From Sulfuricella sp. (GTDB lineage Bacteria; Pseudomonadota; Gammaproteobacteria; Burkholderiales; Sulfuricellaceae), in NCBI GenBank assembly GCA_019911785.1, contig JAIOJM010000043.1, forward strand, positions 1 to 6,276: a stretch of DNA of 6,276 nt, read 5' to 3'. Within the stretch, counting starts at the first letter, position 1. Each line of letters opens with the position of its first letter. Below, piece by piece: positions 1 to 4,934 of the stretch. Under the pieces are notes generated by a model, which was not told where the DNA came from, did no database searches, and saw nothing but the letters and a program-made list of their open reading frames with translations. The translations under genes and the position numbers were made by a program.

Positions 1-16
1 ATCATGCAGAGGCATT

Positions 17-760
17 ATGAAAATCGCCGTCCTTACCGATATCCACAGCAATCTTGAGGCCCTGACCGCCTGTCTCGCCCATGCCCGCGCGCAGGGGGCG
101 GAGCAATACGCCATTCTCGGCGATCTGGTGGGTTACGGCGCCGACCCTTGCGCCTGCCTGGAAGTGATTGCGGAGCTGGCGCGAAATGGCGCCTGGGTGG
201 TGCGGGGCAACCATGACGAGGCGGCGCTTGGGGGGCTGTGCGAAAACATGGCGTTTGCCGCGCGTGACGCGATCTATTGGACCAGGGAACATCTGACACA
301 GCCTCAACGCGACTTCCTGCGGGCATTGCCGCTGGTGGCGCAAAACGGCAATGCCTTCTATGTCCATGCCAGCGCCGAAACCCCGGAGCGCTGGCGGTAC
401 GTGACCGGCGTCGTGGAAGCGGCGCGCTGCATGGAGGCTTCCGGCCTGCCGCTGACCTTTGTCGGCCATGTGCATCATCAGTCCTTGTACTACACTACCG
501 GGAGCGGCATGGCCCAGGCTTTCACCCCGCTTCCCGGCGCGGCGATTCCGCTGACGCCGCGCCGCCGGTGGCTGGCCATCGCGGGTTCGGTGGGGCAGCC
601 GCGCGACGGCAATCCCGCTGCCGCTTACGTGCTTCACGACCAGCAACGCGATACGCTCACCTTTTTCCGGGTGCCCTACGACTATTTGAGTGCCGCCCGC
701 AAAATCCGCGCCGCCGGCTTGCCGGAACGGCTGGCGCAAAGGCTGGAGACTGGACATTGA
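17..760 (+). CDS. Calcineurin-like metallophosphoesterase (YfcE/MJ0936 type)
   Basis: A 247-residue predicted cytoplasmic protein with the full metallophosphoesterase signature: DIH at residues 8-10, GDLVGYG from 35, GNHDE at 64-68, His117, and GHVHH at 150-154. These supply the usual two-metal ligands (Asp8, His10, Asp36, Asn65, His117, His151, His153). The C-terminal GSVGQPRDGNP segment (190-200) is typical of the MJ0936/YfcE subgroup, whose members are phosphodiesterases or phosphatases of uncertain natural substrate. Length is normal for the family. The start is supported by AGAGG at 8-12, four bases upstream; no other in-frame start is visible. The TGA stop lies inside a TGAT copy flanking an inserted element. 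If the element is removed, the stop overlaps the kinase start as TGATG, so this gene and the kinase were probably a coupled pair. A role in reversing the kinase's phosphorylation is inference only. Confidence 0.92.
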   Translation: MKIAVLTDIHSNLEALTACLAHARAQGAEQYAILGDLVGYGADPCACLEVIAELARNGAWVVRGNHDEAALGGLCENMAFAARDAIYWTREHLTQPQRDFLRALPLVAQNGNAFYVHASAETPERWRYVTGVVEAARCMEASGLPLTFVGHVHHQSLYYTTGSGMAQAFTPLPGAAIPLTPRRRWLAIAGSVGQPRDGNPAAAYVLHDQQRDTLTFFRVPYDYLSAARKIRAAGLPERLAQRLETGH

Positions 761-761
761 T

Positions 762-782
762 GGGCGCCTCTAAAAATTCAGA
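762..782 (+). repeat. Left terminal inverted repeat of the MITE-like element
   Basis: The repeat begins GGGCGCCTCTAAAAATTCAG at 762 and ends at 782. It pairs with 882-902 with two mismatches (G766 against T898, T778 against G886). It directly follows the TGAT copy containing the phosphoesterase stop codon. Confidence 0.85.
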
Positions 783-881
783 GTTCGCCCAAATGCAAGG
801 CGCGGAAAAAATTTCGCAGCGCAGCCTATGTTTGATAGGTAAGCAAGAAATTTTTTCCGCAACGCAGCAGTTGGGATGAAA

Positions 882-902
882 TCTGGATTTTTAGAGGTGC
901 CC
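882..902 (-). repeat. Right terminal inverted repeat of the MITE-like element
   Basis: This is the complement of the left repeat, read on the minus strand as GGGCACCTCTAAAAATCCAG plus one base. On the plus strand it carries AGAGGTG (893-899), a Shine-Dalgarno-like sequence for the kinase start at 905. Confidence 0.85.
893..899 (+). promoter_or_regulatory. Ribosome-binding site of the kinase, supplied by the inserted element
   Basis: AGAGGTG lies 5 bases upstream of the ATG at 905, at an ordinary spacing, and belongs entirely to the right inverted repeat. In a transcript coming from the phosphoesterase gene it would be paired with the left repeat (CGCCTCT, 765-771), which could limit kinase translation. 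Its function is inferred from position and pairing. Confidence 0.6.
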
Positions 903-904
903 TG

Positions 905-2311
905 ATGCAGGACTTGACTAATTTGCACGTGAACAGCGAGGTCGACGGCTTTCGCGTCAGAGAGAAAGTCTACGACGGCGGGATGGCGGTGCTTTACCGC
1001 GTCGAGCGCGAGGGCGGCGAATTCCCCATGCTGATGAAAGTGCCCCGGCTGGAATTCGGCAGCCACCCCGGCTGTTACGTCGGCTTCGAGGTCGAGCAGA
1101 TGATCCTGGAAGTGCTGACCGGCCCCCATGTTCCGCGCTGGGTCGCCAAGGGAAGCATGGACGAGGCGCCTTACCTGGTGATGGAGTATATCGAGGGCGA
1201 ATCGCTGCACAGTTGTCTCGCCCGCGCGCCGCTGCCGGCCGATGAGGCGGCGCGTCTGGGCGCGGCGCTGGCGACGGCGGTGCATGATCTGCACCGGCAG
1301 GAGGTGATCCACCTCGACCTCAAGCCCGCCAACGTGCTTTACCGGCCGGAAGGCGAGGCGGTGCTGATTGATTTCGGGCTGGCGCGGCATGCCCATTTTC
1401 CCGACCTGGTGGAGGAGGAATTCCACAAGCCGGTGGGCACCTCCGCCTATATCTCGCCGGAGCAGGTGATAGGCAACCGTTGCGATCCCCGCAGCGACCT
1501 GTTCGCGATCGGGGTGATACTTTATCAACTGTGCACCGGGCGGCTGCCTTTCGGCGAGCCTACCAGCCTGAGCGGATTCCGTCGCCGGCTTTACCTGGAC
1601 CCGCCGCCGCCGCGCCAGCTCGTGCCGGATTTGCCGGCATGGATGCAGGAAATCATCCTGCATTGCCTGGAAGTCGACGCTGACCAGCGCTACAACACGG
1701 CGGCCCAGATCGCTTTCGACCTGACCCATCCCGGCCATGTGCCCCTTACCGAGCGCGCCGGGCGCCTCAAGCGCGCCGGGCTGCCCACTGTCCTCCGCCG
1801 CTGGTGGCGGTCCTTGTGGCTGGAGCCGGCGGTGTGCGCCGTGCCCACCGCTCATCTGGCCCAAGCGCCGCAGATTCTGGTGGCGCTCGATTTCGGATAT
1901 GCCCAGGCAGCATTGCTGCAGGCCATGCAGATAGCGGTGCGCCGGGCGGTCGCCGCGGAGCCTCATTGCCGGGTGATGTGCGTGACGGTGCTGGAGCCCG
2001 ACCTCTCCACCCAGCAGGAGTCGGGTCAAGAGCTTGCCGACAGTCAATACACCCAGCGGCTGGTGGAGTTACGCCACTGGGCCGCTCCCCTCCAGCTTCC
2101 TTCGGACAGGGTGCGTTTCCACGTGCTGGAGGGCGCTCACGCCGCAGCCGCGCTGGTGCAATATGCGCGCCAGAATCAGGTGGATCAGATCATCTTGGGC
2201 GCGCGCGGCAGTTCGGCCCTGCGCAGGGTGCTCGGCAGCGTATCCACTCGGGTAGTGGCGGAGGCGCCCTGCACAGTCACCGTGGTGCGCGCGCCACGCA
2301 GCCCGGCATAG
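905..2311 (+). CDS. Ser/Thr protein kinase fused to a C-terminal universal stress protein domain
   Basis: A 468-residue predicted soluble protein. Residues about 15-275 are a Hanks-type kinase: a degenerate Gly-loop DGGMAVLY (24-31), the ATP lysine in MKVP (Lys45), a helix-C Glu at 62 or 64, catalytic loop HLDLKPANV (Asp138, Lys140, Asn143), DFG at 156-158, GTSAYISPE (178-186) and SDLFAIG (197-203). All catalytic residues are present. HLD in place of HRD makes it a non-RD kinase, so activation-loop phosphorylation may not be needed. A linker (about 276-318) with a Trp/Arg-rich patch (RRWWRSLW) leads to a UspA domain (about 321-463) with VALD (327-330) and GARG...GS (432-445). The usual G-x2-G-x9-G(S/T) nucleotide motif has 8 residues in place of 9 here. 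No transmembrane or PASTA segment is visible, unlike PknB. The start follows a Shine-Dalgarno site made by the upstream element. The substrate is unknown; the fusion suggests kinase output tuned by a nucleotide- or stress-sensing domain. Confidence 0.93.
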   Translation: MQDLTNLHVNSEVDGFRVREKVYDGGMAVLYRVEREGGEFPMLMKVPRLEFGSHPGCYVGFEVEQMILEVLTGPHVPRWVAKGSMDEAPYLVMEYIEGESLHSCLARAPLPADEAARLGAALATAVHDLHRQEVIHLDLKPANVLYRPEGEAVLIDFGLARHAHFPDLVEEEFHKPVGTSAYISPEQVIGNRCDPRSDLFAIGVILYQLCTGRLPFGEPTSLSGFRRRLYLDPPPPRQLVPDLPAWMQEIILHCLEVDADQRYNTAAQIAFDLTHPGHVPLTERAGRLKRAGLPTVLRRWWRSLWLEPAVCAVPTAHLAQAPQILVALDFGYAQAALLQAMQIAVRRAVAAEPHCRVMCVTVLEPDLSTQQESGQELADSQYTQRLVELRHWAAPLQLPSDRVRFHVLEGAHAAAALVQYARQNQVDQIILGARGSSALRRVLGSVSTRVVAEAPCTVTVVRAPRSPA

Positions 2312-2332
2312 CGGATAGATAAGTCCTGTTTG

Positions 2333-2345
2333 ATTTCAATGAAAT
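2333..2345. promoter_or_regulatory. Palindromic candidate operator
   Basis: ATTTCA-A-TGAAAT is a perfect inverted repeat with a one-base centre. An overlapping reading, TTGATttcaATGAA (2330-2343), matches the FNR/ANR consensus TTGAT-N4-ATCAA at 9 of 10 positions. It lies about 45 bases upstream of the -35 box, where an activator could bind. Regulator identity is speculative. Confidence 0.35.
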
Positions 2346-2388
2346 AGGTACTAACCCACCTGCTTTAGTAGATGGTACTTTTAGACTA

Positions 2389-2416
2389 TTGACGCATAAA
2401 ATAGTTGGCCTATATT
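2389..2416 (+). promoter_or_regulatory. Sigma70-like promoter for the rhodanese/transporter unit
   Basis: TTGACG (2389-2394) and TATATT (2411-2416) are separated by 16 bases. Each box differs from consensus at one position. Transcription would start near 2423, giving a leader of about 75 bases. The inverted repeat ACTATT/AATAGT straddles the -35 box and could bind a repressor. Confidence 0.55.
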
Positions 2417-2481
2417 TGGCATTCAGGCTCCGGATCGCAATAACGACAAAAAATTCGGTGCTCATAATAACTATCACAGAA

Positions 2482-2487
2482 GAGGAG
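2482..2487 (+). promoter_or_regulatory. Ribosome-binding site deciding the rhodanese start
   Basis: GAGGAG lies 9 bases upstream of the ATG at 2497. It fixes the start there and not at the upstream in-frame ATG at 2389, which overlaps the promoter and would put 36 uncharacteristic residues before the signal peptide. Confidence 0.8.
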
Positions 2488-2496
2488 ACACACACC

Positions 2497-2952
2497 ATGA
2501 AACTGATGCAAAAATTTTCCCTTTATCTTGGTCTTTGTTTGTTCGCTGCCGGTGCTTTGGCGGCAGCTCCCGGCGAAACTCCTGAAACTGCGCCGGCCGG
2601 CGTGAAACTGGTGGATGCGAAGGCGGTGCAGGATCTCCAGGCGAAGGGCGCGATCATCGTCGATACGCGCAAGGCCGCGGAGTTCGGCGAAGGCAGCATC
2701 AAGGGCGCGATCTCGGTACCCTACGATCCGGAGAAAAGCGCCAAGGACGCCAACTTCGACGCCACCCAGGACAAGTTCGACATGAGCAAGCTGGCGGATA
2801 AAAACGCCAATATCGTCGTGTTCTGCAACTCCGGTTCCTGCTGGAAATCCTACAAGGCCGCGGTTGTCTTGGCCAAAAACGGGTACAAGAACGTCAACTG
2901 GTACCGCAATGGCTATCCGGACTGGAAAGCGCGCAAGCTTCCCATCGAATAA
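2497..2952 (+). CDS. Exported single-domain rhodanese-like protein
   Basis: A 151-residue protein beginning with a signal peptide: a basic start (MKLMQKF), a hydrophobic core to about residue 19, and a probable cut after ALA near residue 23. It has no lipobox. The mature part is one rhodanese domain: VDTRKAAEF (55-63), IKGAISVPY (68-76), the active loop FCNSGSCWKSYKAA (109-122), and YRNGYPDWKARKLP (136-149). The presumed sulfur-accepting residue is Cys110. The canonical CxxGxR loop is altered, with Cys115 in the Arg position followed by Trp. This resembles the CW-x-S-x-x-A end of the PQQ-linked CXXCW rhodanese-like proteins. The second Cys could allow a disulfide or polysulfide with Cys110. 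Rhodaneses move sulfane sulfur between thiosulfate, persulfides and acceptors; a periplasmic site is expected here. It lies 96 bases upstream of the transporter gene and probably shares its promoter. Confidence 0.88.
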   Translation: MKLMQKFSLYLGLCLFAAGALAAAPGETPETAPAGVKLVDAKAVQDLQAKGAIIVDTRKAAEFGEGSIKGAISVPYDPEKSAKDANFDATQDKFDMSKLADKNANIVVFCNSGSCWKSYKAAVVLAKNGYKNVNWYRNGYPDWKARKLPIE

Positions 2953-2978
2953 ACCCCTCGCCTAAAACCGAAAATAGC

Positions 2979-2996
2979 GGCTCCCGACAGGGAGCC
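2979..2996 (+). terminator. Intergenic hairpin, weak terminator or attenuator
   Basis: GGCTCCC and GGGAGCC form a perfect 7-bp stem around a GACA loop, 26 bases after the rhodanese stop. The following TCTATATCATT is U-containing but not a clean U tract. It may give partial termination or protect the rhodanese mRNA 3' end, allowing the two genes to be expressed at different levels from one promoter. Confidence 0.5.
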
Positions 2997-3048
2997 TCTA
3001 TATCATTGAAGAAAAACAGGCAAACTATCTCTCGGGAGGGGAACACAA

Positions 3049-4728
3049 ATGGTCTACACAATGAAGTCACCCGCCCTGCTCATCATCGGCATGCTCATGC
3101 TGATCTGGGGAGGGTTCAACAATTCTGGCGCTGTTGACGGCATGCAGTCCTATCTGCAAAAGAGTGCCTACAGCGACCACATGAAAGTCAAGGAAAAATT
3201 CGACGCGGAATCGCGTGTGGCCACGGAAATGGCCGCCGCGGAAGGCAAGCCCGCGCCGGAAATGAAAATGGCGAAGTCGAAGTTTGACGAGGCAAAAGCC
3301 AAGCAGTCGCAGTTGTCGTTTATTTTCGGCGGCGCCTTTGTCCTGATTGGCCTGTTCTCGCTGGCCTGGAAACCCAAGCAAGGCAACCTCGACTACTACG
3401 TTTCGGTAGTGCCGGGCATCGCCTTCATTCTGCTCATCGCCTTTATCGTGAGATGGGGGCTGGATCCCGTCTTCGCCAACTGGGGCAAGGCGGCAGAACC
3501 CACTCTGGGATGGAACTTCGCCAAGATCTTGAACCTGAACTATGTGGTGCTGGGTATCGTCATCGGCATTCTCGTCGTCAACGTGTTCAAGATCCCGGCA
3601 TGGGCCGCCAACGGCGTGCGCACCGCGCGCTTTTTCCTCAAGACTGGCGTGATCCTGCTCGGCACCCTGTACAGCGCGGCCGAACTGGCGCAACTGGGCG
3701 GGCTTTCCGTGATCATGATCGGCATCTTCGTGCTGGGCTCGGTAGGCATCGTACTCTTCATGGGCAAGCGCATGGGGACGCCTAATTCCATGACGGCAGT
3801 GCTGTCGGCGGGCATGGGCGTATGCGGTGTGTCCGCCACCGTGGCGGCCTCCCCCGTAGTCAAGGCCAAGGCCGAGGAGATCGCCTACACTATCGGCACC
3901 ATCCTTATTTTTGGCGTGGGCTGCATGTTCCTGTTCCCTACCGTCGGGCATATCCTCGGCATGGGTCCGGTGCAGTTCGGCGCCTGGGCCGGCACCGGCA
4001 TCCTGAACTCGGCGCAGGTCGCGGGCGCGGCCCTGGCGTTCGATCCGCACGGCATCGAAACGCTCAAGGTGGCGGAGATTTTCAACATCACCCGGGTGTT
4101 GTTCCTGCCCATCATCGTGCTCTGGCTGGCCGCCTGGTACGTCAAGCACGAAGAAGGCGCGGAGAAGGTCAATCTTGCCCAGGTAGTGGTGGCCAAGTTC
4201 CCGGTCTTCGTGCTGGGCTTCATCGCCATGTTCGCCCTGAGTTCAGCCGGCACCTTCGCGCCTGCCGGACACTACCAGGGCAAATACTTCAGCAGCGCGG
4301 AAGTCAAGGAAGACAAGCTGCTCAAGGGCAAGGAAACCCGCGCCCTTGAAGGTGAGTTGTCCAAGATGCGCAACCCGGCCGAGACCAAGGCCCTGCAGGA
4401 CCTGATCGCCAACAAGAAGCTGTCGACCCGCGAGCAGAGCCAGACGCTGCGCTCGGTAGCCAAGATCGAGGGCCTGGATCCGCTGGCCAAGGGCGCGCTG
4501 GAAAAAGCACACAAGGCAGCCACGCACGATTCCAAGACCATCAAGGCTTATCGCGACTGGATTGCATGGCTGTTCGCTTTCGGCCTCATCGGCCTGGGCA
4601 TGCAGATTACCGGCAAAGCGCTGAAGCAGGCGGGCGGTGCGCCGCTGATCATCGGGGGTGTGGTGGGCACGTTGAAAGCCGTCGGCTCCCTGGTCGTGGT
4701 GTTGCTCTTCGTCAAGGAATTCATTTAA
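3049..4728 (+). CDS. YeiH/UPF0324-family putative sulfate exporter, enlarged form
   Basis: A 559-residue polytopic inner-membrane protein. The core (about 115-400 and 503-559) matches the YeiH family: GVCGVSATVAASPVVKAKAE (257-276), the following IGTILIFGVGCMFLFP helix, GTGILNSAQVAGAA (315-328), ITRVLFLPIIVLW (347-359) and IGLGMQITGKALKQAG (514-529). Family members are annotated as sulfate exporters, but substrate evidence is limited. E. coli YeiH has about 350 residues. The excess here has two parts: an N-terminal extension with two membrane helices (about 7-24 and 88-107) flanking a charged helical segment (35-87), and a hydrophilic, Lys/Glu-rich helical insert (about 402-502) before the last helices. 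The start at 3049 has GGGAGGGG (3034-3041) at 7 bases; the Met at codon 5 is too far from it. The exported rhodanese upstream supports a sulfur-related substrate. A 41-residue membrane protein gene follows 15 bases after the stop. Confidence 0.88.
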   Translation: MVYTMKSPALLIIGMLMLIWGGFNNSGAVDGMQSYLQKSAYSDHMKVKEKFDAESRVATEMAAAEGKPAPEMKMAKSKFDEAKAKQSQLSFIFGGAFVLIGLFSLAWKPKQGNLDYYVSVVPGIAFILLIAFIVRWGLDPVFANWGKAAEPTLGWNFAKILNLNYVVLGIVIGILVVNVFKIPAWAANGVRTARFFLKTGVILLGTLYSAAELAQLGGLSVIMIGIFVLGSVGIVLFMGKRMGTPNSMTAVLSAGMGVCGVSATVAASPVVKAKAEEIAYTIGTILIFGVGCMFLFPTVGHILGMGPVQFGAWAGTGILNSAQVAGAALAFDPHGIETLKVAEIFNITRVLFLPIIVLWLAAWYVKHEEGAEKVNLAQVVVAKFPVFVLGFIAMFALSSAGTFAPAGHYQGKYFSSAEVKEDKLLKGKETRALEGELSKMRNPAETKALQDLIANKKLSTREQSQTLRSVAKIEGLDPLAKGALEKAHKAATHDSKTIKAYRDWIAWLFAFGLIGLGMQITGKALKQAGGAPLIIGGVVGTLKAVGSLVVVLLFVKEFI

Positions 4729-4730
4729 GA

Positions 4731-4736
4731 AAGGAG
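4731..4736 (+). promoter_or_regulatory. Ribosome-binding site of the small membrane protein gene
   Basis: AAGGAG lies 7 bases before the ATG at 4744 and just after the transporter stop. It is among the strongest sites in the window and the main support for translation of this short ORF. Confidence 0.8.
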
Positions 4737-4743
4737 TTTTACC

Positions 4744-4869
4744 ATGGCAGAGAAACAATTTGAACGCGGTACCAGCCTGTCGATTTTCGTCAGCGACCGG
4801 CGGGAGGACTTCAGCGCGCTGATCTTCGCATTCGCTATTGCATTCAGCGTCATGTTCATTGTCGGCTAA
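4744..4869 (+). CDS. Small single-span membrane protein (41 residues), transporter-associated
   Basis: The ORF runs ATG to TAA with a near-ideal Shine-Dalgarno site. The product begins MAEKQFERGTSLSIFVSDRR, a charged segment, and continues after Glu21-Asp22 with one hydrophobic helix (about 23-41: FSALIFAFAIAFSVMFIVG) reaching the C-terminus. The positive residues before the helix favour a cytoplasmic N-terminus. I do not recognise a named family. It starts 15 bases after the YeiH-like gene and ends 14 bases before a strong terminator, so it must be made from the same message as the transporter. By analogy with small subunits such as KdpF or CydX, it may be an accessory or stabilising subunit of the transporter; this is inferred from position and size. 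Confidence 0.78.
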   Translation: MAEKQFERGTSLSIFVSDRREDFSALIFAFAIAFSVMFIVG

Positions 4870-4883
4870 GGCAAATCAACCCA

Positions 4884-4926
4884 GCGCGGGCGTCCTGTGA
4901 GAACGGGGTTCCCGCGCATTTTTTTT
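4884..4926 (+). terminator. Rho-independent terminator of the rhodanese/transporter unit
   Basis: GCGCGGG (4884-4890) pairs perfectly with CCCGCGC (4911-4917), with a 20-base loop that can form a small inner GAAC/GTTC stem. One A and then eight T (4919-4926) follow. This is a strong intrinsic terminator. It ends only 8 bases before the next start codon. Confidence 0.9.
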
Positions 4927-4934
4927 GGTGCTCC

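Larger units (their letters stand above)
762..902. mobile_element. 141-bp MITE-like palindromic element with TGAT target duplication
   Basis: The two ends are 21-bp terminal inverted repeats (762-782 and 882-902, GGGCRCCTCTAAAAAT at the outer end) that match at 19 of 21 positions. Both mismatches would be G-U pairs in RNA. Inside, a perfect 14-bp inverted repeat (GCGGAAAAAATTTC at 802-815 and its complement at 847-860) and an apical CCTAT/ATAGG stem (825-829/835-839) let nearly the whole element fold as one long hairpin. The 4 bases before the element (TGAT, 758-761) are repeated just after it (903-906), a clear target-site duplication. There is no room for a transposase, so it is a non-autonomous element mobilised in trans. 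A 4-bp duplication and short GC-starting ends fit some IS5-family elements, but that parentage is a guess. The chromosomal site before insertion would read ACATTGATGCAG. Confidence 0.85.
2312..2496. other. AT-rich intergenic region between kinase and rhodanese genes
   Basis: This 185-bp gap is visibly richer in A and T than the flanking genes and carries no plausible ORF apart from an upstream in-frame extension of the rhodanese frame. It holds a 13-bp perfect palindrome, a repeated GGTACT (2347-2352 and 2374-2379, 27 bases apart), an ACTATT/AATAGT inverted repeat (2385-2390/2400-2405) overlapping a promoter, and the rhodanese ribosome-binding site. No convincing intrinsic terminator for the kinase gene is seen. 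Confidence 0.6.

Noticed and set aside
1..20. Possible tail of an upstream gene ending TGA at 18-20 (frame reads HAEAL-stop, with an ATGA overlap)
   Set aside because: The style matches the other coupled genes here, but five or six codons cannot be told from chance.
2..757. 251-codon minus-strand ORF opposite the phosphoesterase gene
   Set aside because: Low-complexity Arg/Gly/His-rich product mirroring a gene whose metal-binding motifs are all intact on the plus strand.
277..879. 200-codon plus-strand ORF running from the phosphoesterase into the element
   Set aside because: Out-of-frame shadow of the phosphoesterase gene; Arg/Ala-rich, with no domain and no start signal.
770..2047. 425-codon minus-strand ORF opposite the kinase gene
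   Set aside because: It is a high-GC shadow of the kinase frame: His/Arg/Gln-rich composition, no recognisable domain, and it crosses the inserted element. The plus-strand kinase has complete motifs.
2281..2298. CGTGG/CCACG inverted repeat near the kinase stop as a terminator
   Set aside because: It lies inside the coding sequence, has a short stem and no T-run follows.
2347..2379. Direct repeat GGTACT at 27-base spacing as a CRISPR-like or binding-site array
   Set aside because: Only two 6-base copies are present; too short and too few to support an array.
2389..2496. N-terminal extension of the rhodanese from an upstream in-frame ATG
   Set aside because: That ATG overlaps the promoter, has no ribosome-binding site and would bury the signal peptide. 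The ATG at 2497 has GAGGAG at 9 bases.
3067..4149. 360-codon minus-strand ORF opposite the transporter gene
   Set aside because: The product is rich in His, Asp, Gln and Arg, as expected from antisense reading of a hydrophobic protein, with no credible domain or ribosome-binding site.
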